Shown here one piece after another: positions 1 through 12,333 of a stretch of DNA of 64,000 nucleotides (positions within the stretch are counted from its first letter, which is position 1; each line of letters starts with the position of its first letter). The stretch spans positions 2,942,001 to 3,006,000 of the forward strand of contig NC_087082.1 of NCBI RefSeq assembly GCF_026151205.1, written 5' to 3'. Origin of the DNA: Bolinopsis microptera (lineage: Eukaryota > Ctenophora > Tentaculata > Lobata > Bolinopsidae). The notes beneath the pieces are model-generated. The model had not been told where the DNA came from. It did not search any database and saw only the letters and a program-made list of their open reading frames with translations. A program made the translations under genes and the position numbers.

Positions 1-1838
1 ATCGGTCGACACTGGAGGCAGCCAGGGTCCACATTCTTGCTGTTAAGAGCAGGTTATCGAGAAAAGCACTGAAGTTACACGTTACTATGTACAATGGTGA
101 GTCACTCCCAGCAAAATTGAATATCTGAGAGGTAACGTCGATAAATATCGTGTTTTATTGACTGCTGTGGCTTACTAATACCTTTAAGGGGGCATACACC
201 AAAACAGTGGTTTGTGCCGTCCAACCCAAATGACCTCATAGGCAGTTCAGTGACCCTCTAGCGCACCGTTTCCACACAAAAAAATATTTTGAGAATACCC
301 ATTACCCATTTTTGTAATCGAGCATTTCCTGGTTAGAGTGGCATTTTCGGAAAAACACAATTGGTTTCATGGAGAGGCTATAAGTTAATCATTTCTTGAA
401 AACAATTTCATTCAGAAAACAATTTCATGTCAAGCATCAAAACAATCCGATCTTCCCTGACTGACTTTTTGGTAAAAATAAGCCTGAAAAGGACAATTTC
501 AGCTTTTTGACTTTAAAAATTCATAAAAACGCAGCCTTTTTAGATACGATATCAAGATTTTACACACACCTTGAAATAGATGTGAATAGACGACGAGCAA
601 ATTTTCAACCCGATGCCGCAAGAAATGAGTTGGACAGGTTTGGTGTATGCCCCCTTAATACTAATAGTAATACATAAATATATTAATTAGGTTGTTTAAA
701 GACTAGTGTCTAAATTTTGGGTAATTTTGAGTAATTTTGGCATGTACATATTTTTGTAATTTCTAACATCAAGTGAATTGGAAGTGGAACACATTTTAGC
801 TTTTTAAAAACTGTAATTTCTTGTCTGGTCCTTTTGGGTTGCATCGCTTATTATCTGACCAAATTGGGGCATATTTTGTGTAATAACGAATTTTGTGTAA
901 TAACGAATCGTGGCAGTTACGAAAGAGCTGACAGCAGAATCAGGTTGCTGTTTAGCTAACTTAAACCTCATTACAACTTATCTGCTTATTTATTCATAAA
1001 ATCAAGAATCGAACTTTCAAATTTAGACAGGAGTCTTGAAACACCTCGTACATATACAATATATGTATGACTATATATTGGGGAACTCACTTTGATTATT
1101 TCAACTGTGAAGATTTTGAGATGCGAAAATGTTGACCGTCTAAACATTGAACTGTTTCAGTCAAATAATCACGGTAAACAAAGTATAATTTGGTTTATTT
1201 TACAGGAAACCTTTCTATGTCCATTAAAGTTCACATTAAAACAATTTAACTTTTTGCTGATAAGGTATCCGATACTCATTTTGTCATTTTGGAGTTTGTA
1301 CTAGTAGGCATCGGGTTAAATTCAGTGAACAATTATGATGACAAAAAATATAAAAGTAAACCTACCCAATCTTGATGCATCATGGAGGAAAAGGTGACTG
1401 ACATAGTCCAGGCGCCCACACAGAGGTCGGCGAAGGCAAGGTTCCGAACGAACTTGTTGCTCCGATTGTTGAGCGATCTGTCCCGAAACAGTGCAGTCAG
1501 TATCAGTGTATTACCTGCAGTGAGTGGGGTGGATTAACAAGCAGCAAGCTGGTCAATTTCGGTCAATATTGCAAGTAAATCGTACGTTAAGTTCCCATAT
1601 TATCAAATATCTATTTTAATGACTATATTGCATCTAGAGACCTTATCTACTTGACATGATGTAATCATTGATATACCTTATCGGACATTATTAACAACAA
1701 TCGAAGTAATAGTAATAAAGTAATAGTAAGCAATGAGTTGTAACTTATAGGTTGTATTTAGTCACCTGAAACCGAGAGAATGCAGAATATGCACATCAAT
1801 GCTGCTAGAAGCTTCGTCCACCAGTCAAGTCCCACCAT
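1..1838 (-). CDS. Rhodopsin-class GPCR, 5' part (TM1 to DRY), cut by window edge
   Basis: Three minus-strand exons join in phase: 1838-1766, 1514-1366 and 124-1 (continuing off the window). Exon 1 starts at an ATG with an in-frame stop upstream and encodes only about four residues before TM1. The G of the TM1 Gly-Asn pair is split by intron 1. Exon 2 supplies the Asn of TM1 and, 28 residues later, the Asp of a TM2 motif LAFAD, the spacing expected for class A receptors. It ends at the HQDW turn. Exon 3 gives a Cys before TM3 and the start of the DRY motif, read as SSVDR, exactly at the window edge. This is a seven-helix receptor that should couple to G proteins at the plasma membrane. The ligand class cannot be told. 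The very short N-terminus is odd and an upstream exon is possible. The class A assignment is secure and the start less so. Confidence 0.85.
188..654. mobile_element. TTAA-flanked MITE with GGGGGCATACACCAAA ends
   Basis: The sequence starts GGGGGCATACACCAAA and ends with its reverse complement, and TTAA lies directly outside both ends (184-187 and 655-658). This is the target-site signature of piggyBac-type elements. The 467 bp between hold no coding frame, so this is a non-autonomous element. It sits between receptor exons 3 and 2. The outermost bases GGGGGC are shared with the large palindrome at 35036-35776. Confidence 0.7.
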
Positions 1839-3537
1839 CACTACGATTCTTATCTAGTGATAAAAGTCTTGTGATTAAATTGATAATCAGATAACAAATA
1901 GGTATTTCTAGACTGTTTAGTGTTTACTGATACATCAAAATAAAATGTTTATTCGATTTTTTAAAACATCGAAGGCCAATGGGAACAATTTATATTTCAA
2001 ATAGCTTCAGAAAATATGGACCCCCAGGTGGTTTCAAAATCACAAATTAACAGTGTCTAATGTCGCAATGTCTCTTGACACCACTTTAGATAATCACGGG
2101 TTCTTGCTAGTAAGTATAATAACGCGTTGAACGGTTTAAGGAAATTGAATTGAGAGTCATAATGCTACCATGAGACTGAGTCTGAGTGACGCACGCGGAA
2201 TATTTCCTTTTGTGACACCCTACTGTTATAATAAATCCGCGAGACATAAAATTCGCGGAGACAAAGCAAACATGTTGAACAGTAACCCCTGATTTATTGT
2301 GGAGTTAGTGTTACGGGTAAAGGAACTGACCGGACATCCGGCTGAATCCGGATACAGCCGACTAATTGAGGAATCACATTTGTTCCGGTAACCAGTGTCC
2401 GGTTGCAGCCCGGTTTGTATCAAAAAATGAAGAATTACTAAAATGTGGCATTTCTTGTTTAAAATCCATTTTTCTTCGTTTGAAAAAAAAGGTATCAAGC
2501 GGCCAAAAAGAGTATCATTACGGCCGAAAATTGTATCAAATGGACAGAATTGAAACTGGTATCGGCCTCCCGGTGCTTCTTACGAGGTATTCTCGAAAAA
2601 TCTCGATCGGTTATGACCTTATGTTCATTAACTGTACTAGCTTGATCATCATCACACAGAAAACACGCCTGTCTGCAGACTTTCAAATTTAATATTTTGA
2701 GATTATTAAGATTATCGAAATATCCAGCTATTCAGTCTTCAATTTATAAATTCATGTCATTTAGTAATGAATTTTTTTTTTGAGAATGCATTGAAGATTT
2801 GTTTACTAAAAATCGAATCCGATGCAACCTGGTGTTAAGAAAAAGTTATGAAAAGTACTAGTTCCGGTCCGGTGATCACGTTACAAAATTGAATTCTGGT
2901 CCGGATCCGGTACGGCCAGAAAAGCTAATTCCGAAACATGGAAACCAAAAACAGGCAGTTTCAAATTGTTTTTTCTTTAATTTCAGGAGCAAATCAATTT
3001 GACAGTGATCTATAATTATCACAACATAAAATAAAAATGTATACGAAAAAAATACGAAAAAAAATACTAATAAAATTGAAACCGAATACCAAATAATTTT
3101 GCGATGCGGTGGTATGACCACAATGACATGAAGCCCTCATTTGAGGGAAGGAAATACAACAACAACAAAAATGGCTGATTTATAATGGCCTACTAATAAT
3201 GGATTTATAGTACTAGTACTACTGTTCCGTAATATCGCGACCTTGAATAAATGGTCGCCCTATTCATCCATCACGGAGTTCACGTCTCAGACGTGATTCG
3301 TGGGTAAACGGCCACCAAGAAAGGTCTGGGTATAACAGTCTTCAACAGCATTGGAGCGAATGGATGATATATCGTCCACATATTAAAGTATTCAGTGAGC
3401 ATAATATTAGGGGCCATCCCGCCCTCTCTGTGGGCCACTTTATAATTACTTATACTCTTATAGCAGGAACCCGTTACCCGTCTAACCCTAAAAGTAAACT
3501 TAAAGTGGTGTCAACACTCAAGAGAGCACTAACATTT
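1839..3537. other. Intergenic, no gene recognised
   Basis: There are only short spurious frames. The stretch 2300-2700 has several CCGG/CCGGAT clusters and overlapping frames on both strands, but no protein family is recognisable. Confidence 0.5.
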
Positions 3538-4017
3538 TTATTCCTTGGCCAATATTTTATTTTTTCATACTGATTTGAAGGCCATTTAAAGCATTTGAAC
3601 CATTCAAAAACGTTTAATGTTTTATATCTTTTACGGCTTTTGCGGAAAGTCGTGTTAAAGTTGATGCCGTGGTGTCAGTAAAATGGTACGGGTATATAAA
3701 TTAACATACACAATTATATTTATACATATATATATCGTTTCGCTTTATATATACTAACAGGAACCCAATCTGCCAAGACTCAGGAGACTAAAATAATTAT
3801 TACGTACCTATTTAATTCGCGTTTTTGACACCACTTGGGGGTCCAATTTTGGGCTCTAAAATCACTATTCCTTGGCCAATTTTTTATTTTTTCATACTGA
3901 TTTGAAGGCCATTAAAGCATTTGACCCAGTCAAAAAAGTTTCAGTTGTATATCTTTTACGGTTTTTGCAGAAATTCGCGTTAAAGTTGATGCCGTGGTGT
4001 CAGTAAAATGGCACGGA
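3538..4017. repeat. Diverged direct repeat, two copies of about 155 bp
   Basis: A block beginning with TTCCTTGGCCAA and ending GCCGTGGTGTCAGTAAAATGG occurs at about 3540-3690 and again at about 3869-4010. The copies differ by scattered substitutions and small indels. A TA microsatellite follows at 4022-4050. There is no coding capacity. It is probably a duplicated piece of an old transposon. Confidence 0.65.
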
Positions 4018-4050
4018 TAAATAAATATATATATATATATATATATATAT

Positions 4051-6658
4051 CGTCTCGCTTTATATATAGTAAGATAGTAATATAGGTAAATAGTGCGTAG
4101 GAATTACACTAGCGTAATTTTTTTTTCAAACTACCGCAATATGTAATATATACATGTGAAAGTGAATGATAATTTATCTTTTTCGCAGCTCGAACTGCAG
4201 TTTCTTAAAAACATATAAATTATACATTAAGTTCTATTAGCAGTAGCTTTTAAAATACAATATGTGTATATCGTCTTGGACTTCAGCTGAACTCATGGTC
4301 ACACCACGCATGAATTCTCATCCATGTTCATTGCTCCTAGCACTATAGTCGATCTGATATTTGACCACAAGTGACTCCACAAGCCAGGACCCCACGAATC
4401 ACGTTGATGTAATTGTAAAGCGACTATGTAGTCAAAACTGATATACATCCGGTTAATAGCCGGTCAATAGCCGTAACGAAACACAAATAAGCGTCGGATG
4501 TTATTAGCTGTTAGATATATGCTGGGATATATTATATACAAAGCTACGAGCAAAGATTTCATCACTACGATAATTTCGGTACCACACCGACAAGCAAATT
4601 GCATGTGATCAAATTAACCAGTGTTTATTTTCTGCGTATGACGTATAATTCCGGTAATAACCTTCGAACAATTCATACAATAATTGAAGCTTGACATAAT
4701 ACCCGTTATCCTTTTATTCCACCACGTGTGGTGATTATGGTGATAAATGAGAATTGTGATGAATCAAGCAGGGCGCTTACTTGCTAAGCTAAGTTCGAGA
4801 TGAACCTGGAGCAGACGAAGCTGGAGCAGATGAAGCTGGATCGAGCATCTTTGATGCAATTTGCAGTCATTGTCAAGCTCTTAAGAGTGTGTAGAGATTT
4901 CCTCGAAGGGCGTATTTTTTGAGATGGTGTCATAATCAAAGAATCAATCTGTCATATAGGTTTGATTTGCTATGATACCATGTGCTATGAGGATGACACC
5001 TTGTGTCAGGAACCTATAAATGCCACATTATACATTAGGCTTAACAAATAGGGTAAGCTTGCCGCCGGGGATTAAATTTAAATCATTAATCAAAGTGTCT
5101 GAAAGCGTCCCGTAAAATAAAATATGGTGGATATATACGGTCTCAACGCTAAGCCGCTAAATTTAGTAGGAGCACTCCATGATTGGTTTAGCTTACTGTC
5201 AAGATTTCTTTGTCAAACATTAGTTCAAGACCACCCGGTCTTGGCATTTGGGAATGGGAATCAGATTTTTAACTAAATTCACTAAAATTTAAGAAAGATG
5301 CAAACATAGATCCCCAAAGTTACTGGATTCTGATGAACAGCTGACCAAGCCATTAGTGCACGAAAATGCAGAACACATGTCCTTTGTTATAATCATATTA
5401 GAAATGCATGTACAATGTACACAAATTAAGGTGTGCTAAAAAACAATGATGAAGCACAGTACATAAAAGTTAAGAGCGAGAACCGTTTTTGGTATAATAT
5501 AAAAAAATCCTTGATCCTGGCTGGCATTTAAAATATTTCCTTTTGCACGAGGATAACTTTGTAGCAAAGATTTTTTATACGCTAAGCTAACCTATATCTG
5601 ACCAAAAACTGCCTGCATTGAGCAAAATAGTGTCACCAAGTCCAAAGATCAATTTTGAGCAAAGACCTTTTTAAGGATATGGGATAATTTTTAATAAATT
5701 GTAAAATTTGAGAAATAACACATCTTTGGATGAAAATAGCTTCACGATCACGGCAAAGTTGCAATTTTTGTTGGAGGACTTCGCCGCTTCGACGCGCCGC
5801 GCGAACTAGCATTCTTGCTTTCCATCGTCGATCGTTGCTTTGCTTCGCAGAGCAACGATCTCGATGGGTTGACATCGTCAATCAACAATTTTTGAGTCAA
5901 TCATGTTGAATTTAAGACCATTTTTCAACGAAGATAGTGTGTCAGTGATCAGTGGACCCCGCCTTTTCATCAAAACATTATATAACACTAACAGCTACAC
6001 CAATTTACCTCAGTTTTTATAAGCACTATCGATCGATATAGATCGAGAATATAGCTGAGTGGTGTCCATGTTTATTTAACAATGGCAGAAAGATTGCGAC
6101 AAAAGATTTTAATGAAGTAATGCTCCCACTTTTAATTAATCGAAAAGTAAATGATTTCCGCCAACGAATTTATAGTCTCAGATTTGGAACTGAAAGTTAC
6201 GATAACATAAGATTAAGTATCCTGCGACCTTGTGCAGGGATCACTATCAGCCCAATCAAATTAAAGTTTGAAGCGGCGCACTTCCTGTCGCTGCACGGAT
6301 TACGACATTTATTTCATTAAAAAACTGAACATGGATGGTTTGACTTCAATCGGCCAATGGCATAACCAACTGAGCTCAGTAATGAGTATACTACGGAGGT
6401 ACTTGCGGAATGCGGAGCGCAACTACGCACTTCAAAAGCGATTTTAACATTTTTCCCAGTTTAACTAGTTATTATAGTTAAACGGTATATATAGTTCATT
6501 ACATAATTATAAATTGTAAAACACGTAACATCTGGCCGTTGGCGTTACTCCCTCGTATAACTTGCAGGTTATACTTATACTTATTAGGAGTTACGACTGG
6601 GAAGTAGGAACACATGACATTATACAGTTTAGCGGTCAAGTGAGGACCCAATACCGTG
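4051..6658. other. Intergenic, no gene recognised
   Basis: AT-rich DNA without a convincing exon. A locally GC-richer patch at 5740-5880 has an open minus-strand frame rich in Arg and Gln, but it matches no family I know. A 40-codon frame at 4801-4923 is too short to support. Confidence 0.4.
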
Positions 6659-6713
6659 CCACGTCACTGCCACGTCACTGCCACGTCACTGACACGTCAC
6701 TGCCACGTCACTG
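6659..6713. repeat. 11-bp tandem repeat, five copies
   Basis: Five head-to-tail copies of CCACGTCACTG, the fourth with one substitution. Each copy contains CACGTCA, which resembles a cAMP-response element half-site. A regulatory role is only a possibility. Confidence 0.85.
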
Positions 6714-7780
6714 GTCTCTGACAGAGCCATTATGATCAAAATGATGCGATCGAAATTCTTCGTACACATGCAAAATAAGTAAAAGTTCAGCAACATGTGT
6801 TCCTTAAATTACGATATCGGAATTTTTAAGTGCGAAGCATAATATAAGAATAATATAAGCATAATATAACTATAAGCATAATATACAGCACATACTGTAT
6901 ATTTCACAACTATAGGTCGCTTGAGTTGACTGAAGTACTCAACTTGACATATTTGTCTGACTGTATGTCTAGAATCAGAATTGCCGGGATTTTATATCGC
7001 TCAGAATTTAATTTGATTCGCATATCACCCACAACCTAGCACTGCCACTGCCAGCTGTCATTGTTGATTGGGATAGCGGGTTTTGGGGCACCCAGTAAGG
7101 AATAATTGTCTCTCTGCTGGGAAGCAGCCTCCTTGAACACCGAGATTGTTATGTAAACACTGAACCGAGCATCTTCAAATGTTTATCATTATGTCAAATT
7201 TAGCATCTTCCGTCATAAAATCGGGCATGTCATTTTATTGAATAATCTGTTTTTTAAAATAGCTTAAACCTGGTTAATATTATGATGATATACATTTTGT
7301 GGGATGTTTCTAAAATGTCAGTAAGACGTAAGTAGGGCACAAAAAACAAATACTTCCCCATCAAAGGTTATACCCAGCCGTTTGAAAAACAGTTTTTGGG
7401 TTAGTGTTATTAGGGCTGTGGCTGTACTGCCTCTCCATCTGCCAGATACCTGGATAAATATAATAAACTTAAAACTATGACCAAACTAGGTGGAATTGAT
7501 AACTTGAGCTGTCACTAAATCATTGGGAATTGACTGATCAGAGCTTGTGTATTGTATCGAATACGGAAAAGAGTTACTGGACATCGCCTAGAATGAGCTA
7601 GGCAATATTTATAACTTAAACTGCCACTTGATGACCGGGAATTGACCAGAAATTTAGTTAGTTGCGGAATTTTATCGAATATATTGCTTTTGGTCATTAA
7701 ACATTTTACCTTCTCATGATGAACTATTTTAAACGCACAAATTACCATCGCCAGACTCAAGGAGCGAAAGGAGCGAAGGG
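6714..7780. other. Intergenic, no gene recognised
   Basis: I see no exon, RNA gene or clear transposon here. Confidence 0.4.
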
Positions 7781-8144
7781 TTCACTGAACTACTTCACTG
7801 AACTACTTCACTGAACTACTTCACTGAACTACTTCACTGAACTACTTCACTGAACTACTTCACTGAACTACTTCACTGAACTACTTCACTGAACTACTTC
7901 ACTGAACTACTTCACTGAACTACTTCACTGAACTACTTCACTGAACTACTTCACTGAACTACTTCACTGAACTACTTCACTGAACTACTTCACTGAACTA
8001 CTTCACTGAACTACTTCACTGAACTACTTCACTGAACTACTTCACTGAACTACTTCACTGAACTACTTCACTGAACTACTTCACTGAACTACTTCACTGA
8101 ACTACTTCACTGAACTACTTCACTGAACTACTTCACTGAACTAC
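7781..8144. repeat. Perfect 13-bp satellite, 28 copies
   Basis: The unit TTCACTGAACTAC is repeated 28 times with no visible change over 364 bp. Such uniformity points to recent expansion or strong homogenisation. It lies in the gene-free stretch between the receptor and the 3' end of PGAP1. Confidence 0.97.
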
Positions 8145-10080
8145 GTATAGTGTAGTTGTAACACAACAGATTTGGGCAAAGAGAGGGCTGACACCCCTGG
8201 TAGTGGTAATGAGAGAAATTCCACTATAACCAGTTCCAAATATGAAATGGAAGCCGTGCAGAGCAATATTTGCTCTACTTGTGTCCACTTTTACGCCTCT
8301 TTGTGATCTGTAAACTGTGTTCTGTAAACTGCGTAACGCGTTATATAGCAAAGTAAGTTTTACAGTTGATTAATATACTGTATTCATATATATAATTTCA
8401 CTACAAAAGTTGTCAACGGATCAGCTTTATGACGAGGATCTAGATTATACCATTTTGGGGCATTTACGGTTACACTTACAGCTCACCTCAACTAAACTTC
8501 ATCACGTGTGCCGTCTACCGCTAACAGTCAATAAACTATTTAACAGATAATATAAGGTAGGATGAATAGAATTAGTGAAAGAGGGAAATATGGGGAGCCA
8601 ACAGGATAGACTACAGTCCTCTATTTTACCAAATAAGCAATATTCAATCAATCATCTCTCCGATTCGTCAAATACAATTAAAATGGTTTGTATCCGGTTA
8701 ATAAACCTTTTATCCCTTTACTGAAAGATCGCACTGCTAGTGTTAACAGCGAATCTTAATACTAATAGCACTTAAGAGCTAGCAGCACATATCATTTATC
8801 AAAATTGACTGAGTCATAAATGAGAGTTGTGGAATGTGGGGACATGACTTTCTACATAATCTAGCAAGTGCCTTAAATTTATAAAACTAACAATGTATTG
8901 CACACTAATTTTAACATTTATGTGTGATTTGTGAATCAACTGTGTGATATGCAATAACATAAAATAAAGTAAAAGATTCTTACTCCCTGTAGTCAATAGT
9001 CAAGCGTATTTCGTTTATATTTAGCTTCACTTTCCCATTAGAATTAATTTATAAACCAATAATATAATTAGTACAAATCGTGATATCTGCGTTAAACTCT
9101 ATCGAACATTTACATACTAAGTTGATTCTGTGCCTGTAAAATGTAAATTATAAATTTCCTTTAAATTATATAAAAACTGAGTCCTTCAAAAGCATTTTAA
9201 AGAATTTGACGGGACCAACGTCATCCACAGGAAACATGTACGTCTTTACCATATTAGGAAAAGATATGATTGGAGCTTCTCCGTTGCAATATTTGTCTAC
9301 GTAACTTCAAAGGGTTTCTCGTTCAACTAATGTATCGTTCACTTTACACATGAACCAGCCAAAGGGCTGGTAAGAGGTGGGAGAAATCTTTACATTTCTG
9401 CACAATAACTATGTGGCTGAAAAAGTCTACATTTTTAATTCTTAAGGGGTCGTTCACATATTACGTAATCAGCTGGGGGGGGGGGGGTGTTTCCAAATGA
9501 TTACGCTAGTATAATTTTGACACAATAGCTATGTGTAAAACTGCTTACGGAGAGGGAGGGGTTAAAAAAAGTATAATATATTTAATATATAAATATTCAA
9601 ATATACTCTATAGTGCTGCATTCTCTGTGCTCTGTTGGCTAAATGTCATTTAGGGTAATACCGATAAAAGGGGAACAGAACTATTATTTTACAGAGTCAT
9701 GCTAGGAATAACACTAAATATAAATATTTGGATAATGCAATATTCGATCCACGGCTTGAAGTCATATCGCATGTCACTTCCGCGCCGATGGTTCAGATTG
9801 TTAACTAAAACTGATCGAATTTGACCAATAACTGAGAGGTACCGTCATGTGGTGGAACTGGAACATTCCACTGAGTTAATCACACCGAGGTTAGTCGGAT
9901 GATGAGTGATCACTTGATGTTCGAAGGTTATTTTGCAGTGAAAAATTATTAGTTTAATTTTTTAAATGCACACCTTCACACTGCACGACGTGGACATGTT
10001 GTCCACGATTATGGAGATAAATTGACAAGGAGATATTATCTGTATTAGCTGCAATCTATAAAGATGCTGAATGTGGTAGT
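8145..10080. other. Intergenic, possible transposon end near 9452
   Basis: There is no gene. At 9452 the sequence TTAAGGGGTCGTTCACATA followed by TTACGTAATC resembles the end of a DNA transposon and is followed by a G-run at about 9476-9487. I found no matching inverted partner. Confidence 0.35.
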
Positions 10081-10136
10081 AAGATAACTGAGGAAGGGCA
10101 CGTTGATATATCAACATGCCCTTCCTCAGTCATCTT
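10081..10136. repeat. Near-perfect 56-bp palindrome without loop
   Basis: Two 28-nt arms abut at 10108/10109 and differ at only two positions. In a minus-strand transcript both differences become G-U pairs, so the RNA hairpin would be fully paired. It is either a small transposon relic or a structured RNA. No gene surrounds it. Confidence 0.9.
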
Positions 10137-12099
10137 GTCGTTACTAAATATATGTTGCTATCATTAAATAGGCACTGATGATCAAAAACTAAAAGAATGA
10201 GAGATGGTAATTTTAATTAGCAAATAGTACTCGACTGATAAGCTAGAAGCTAAAAATAACAATCCCAATCACCGGTGCCAAATAAAATAATGAACACGTG
10301 ATCAAGTGATATCTTGACCCTTCTTTTCATAGGATAAAAATACTTTAAGTTCGATTGAATTTATTTGTCATTGACACGAGACAGAATCTACCAAAATTTG
10401 AACTTATAATAAATGATCGTCTTAGACCAATCTATAACATTTTCTAGAGGCGAACCCTATAAGATATACTGCGTACATTAATAGTAATAAAAAATTCCCT
10501 CGAGATGGTGCTTACAAAAAGACCACAGCGGAGTGATTGAATGACGATCTCGATATTGTCATGTTCTGGCGAGAAGCGATCCCAGCCAAACCTACTCAAC
10601 GTTCTATAATAGTTATTATAACATCCATTGTATTTCTCCAATTTGAGGATGATCTGTGAAACAATACATGAACATCTATTGTGCGCATGTTGTAGTTCCC
10701 GATGGGAGAAATATAATGGTATTGCAGTCTTGGTATTAAAGCGGCCACTCCAACCATTATTTACTGCGTCAGCCTTTGTGTAGGAGAGAGCTGGGCTGCT
10801 GGGAAGCTAGCTGGAAATCCTTACATGAGTGAGAGTACCGTGGGGTTGATATAATATTACCTTCGCAGCTTAAACTATTGTTCGTGGACATCGTTTTATT
10901 ACACATTACATGACACTGACAGACTGTTCTCAAAATTGCTTTTCTGTTTATAAACAGATTGAAGATGCAACGGAATGACAGGATGAGCTTCATGTTGAAG
11001 GGAAGCGAGCATTGAGCAAGAAGCTCGAAAAGAGAGCCGCTCATGCTCATAGGGATTGGCGCGCCTGTAAATAGTTGCTTCGCTTTGTAAACAGTGCGAA
11101 CATGAAGTAAAGGTACCGTGTAGTGGCCGTAGTACTAGTATTGGCTGTACCCGGAGCAGAGCTACGAGCTGGAAAGGATTGTATCGCCAATCGAGTAATA
11201 TGGCTTCACATGCGTCATGCACCCCATCCATCGCCAATCGCCATTGATTGGATGAAGGGTCATGTAACGTCTAATTCCATTCAGCAAAGATCTTAAATCT
11301 AGAGAGCAAAGTTGTGCTCCAAATCTTAGACAATAAACATTCAGTCGACGAGAATTCTGGAGAATTCAGACTATTAAAGCTGTCTATATTATGAGTATTT
11401 TTTTTAGAGAGGCTGGGCCAAAATAGCCCACGAGAGGATAGCATTGAGATGCTCTGCCTACCTCTGGGGTGTGGCAACCCTGGGGAAGATTGCCCCGTTG
11501 CCGGTGAAATCAGAGTGAATGGTGGAGGATGGTGTAAGAAGTATTATGAGTATCATGACGCAGTGAAACTACCGGACTATGATGTATGGGGACTTGTTAG
11601 TGTAAAACTCCGTTACAAATTGAACTGGGGTCTGGCAATACTACACCTCAGATCAATAAAATATGATAAAGATATGTATAACTAGACTAGTCGAGAAAAT
11701 TGTCAGTCAGGCTATATCAATATGGCAGCTTTGTAGATGTTGTGACAATGCTAGTAGTGGTCCCAGGCTTGCGACTGGAATTGCGGTGTTAAATCGATTT
11801 TAAGCAGGTATAGGTGTAGCAACTACTGCTTGAAAACTTGAAGTTAACATTGACAATTAACTGTGAAAGAGTGGTTATAACGTAAATAAAACTATAATTC
11901 CGCGCGACGCGACACAGTCACAACCAAAGAAATAGCTCTCGCAAAAGGTAACGTATATAATATATATATAACTTCTAGGGCTAGGAAATAAGGAAATGCA
12001 AAATGTGACAAATTGATTTTCGGTCGAAGGGTAACACGTGCACTTGTACTTGTAGCAGTGATGTAGCAGCTGTCATGATACCCTCAAATTGTTCAAGTC
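10137..12099. other. Intergenic, no gene recognised
   Basis: Open frames on both strands at 10770-11690 are interrupted and match no family I recognise. They may be decayed transposon sequence. Confidence 0.35.
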
Positions 12100-12333
12100 A
12101 AGTTACCACTCAAGCTGTACGACAGGTCTTTTGCAGTCCAAGGACCGAAGCTGTGGAACATAGTGCCTCACGTCACAGTGAAGGCTGATACATCATTTGA
12201 CATGTTTAAGTGTAGTTTGTCGAACTTTCTTGCTTTGATACCGGACAACCCTCCGGTCGCCGGCTACAGGCACAGCTGCAGTTGGTTAAACTCACTGGTT
12301 GACTACTCGCCATCCAGGTGGTCAGATATCTGA
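12100..12333 (+). pseudogene. LINE reverse transcriptase C-terminal remnant
   Basis: A 77-codon open frame ends at TGA 12331-12333. It reads RSFAVQGPKLWNIVPHV and then a SFDMFKCSLSNFL segment. This is the pattern found at the C-terminus of jockey/CR1-like LINE ORF2 proteins, where an R-S-F-x-x-x-x-P-x-L-W-N block precedes an S-x-x-x-F-K-x-x-L block. No reverse transcriptase core lies upstream, so this is a 5'-truncated copy. Confidence 0.7.

Noticed and set aside
5633-5881. Arg/Gln-rich minus-strand frame of 82 residues
   Set aside because: GC-rich patch without recognisable domain, splice context or start signal.
10769-11690. Overlapping frames on both strands, possible transposon protein
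   Set aside because: Interrupted, mutually overlapping and unrecognisable; not enough to call.
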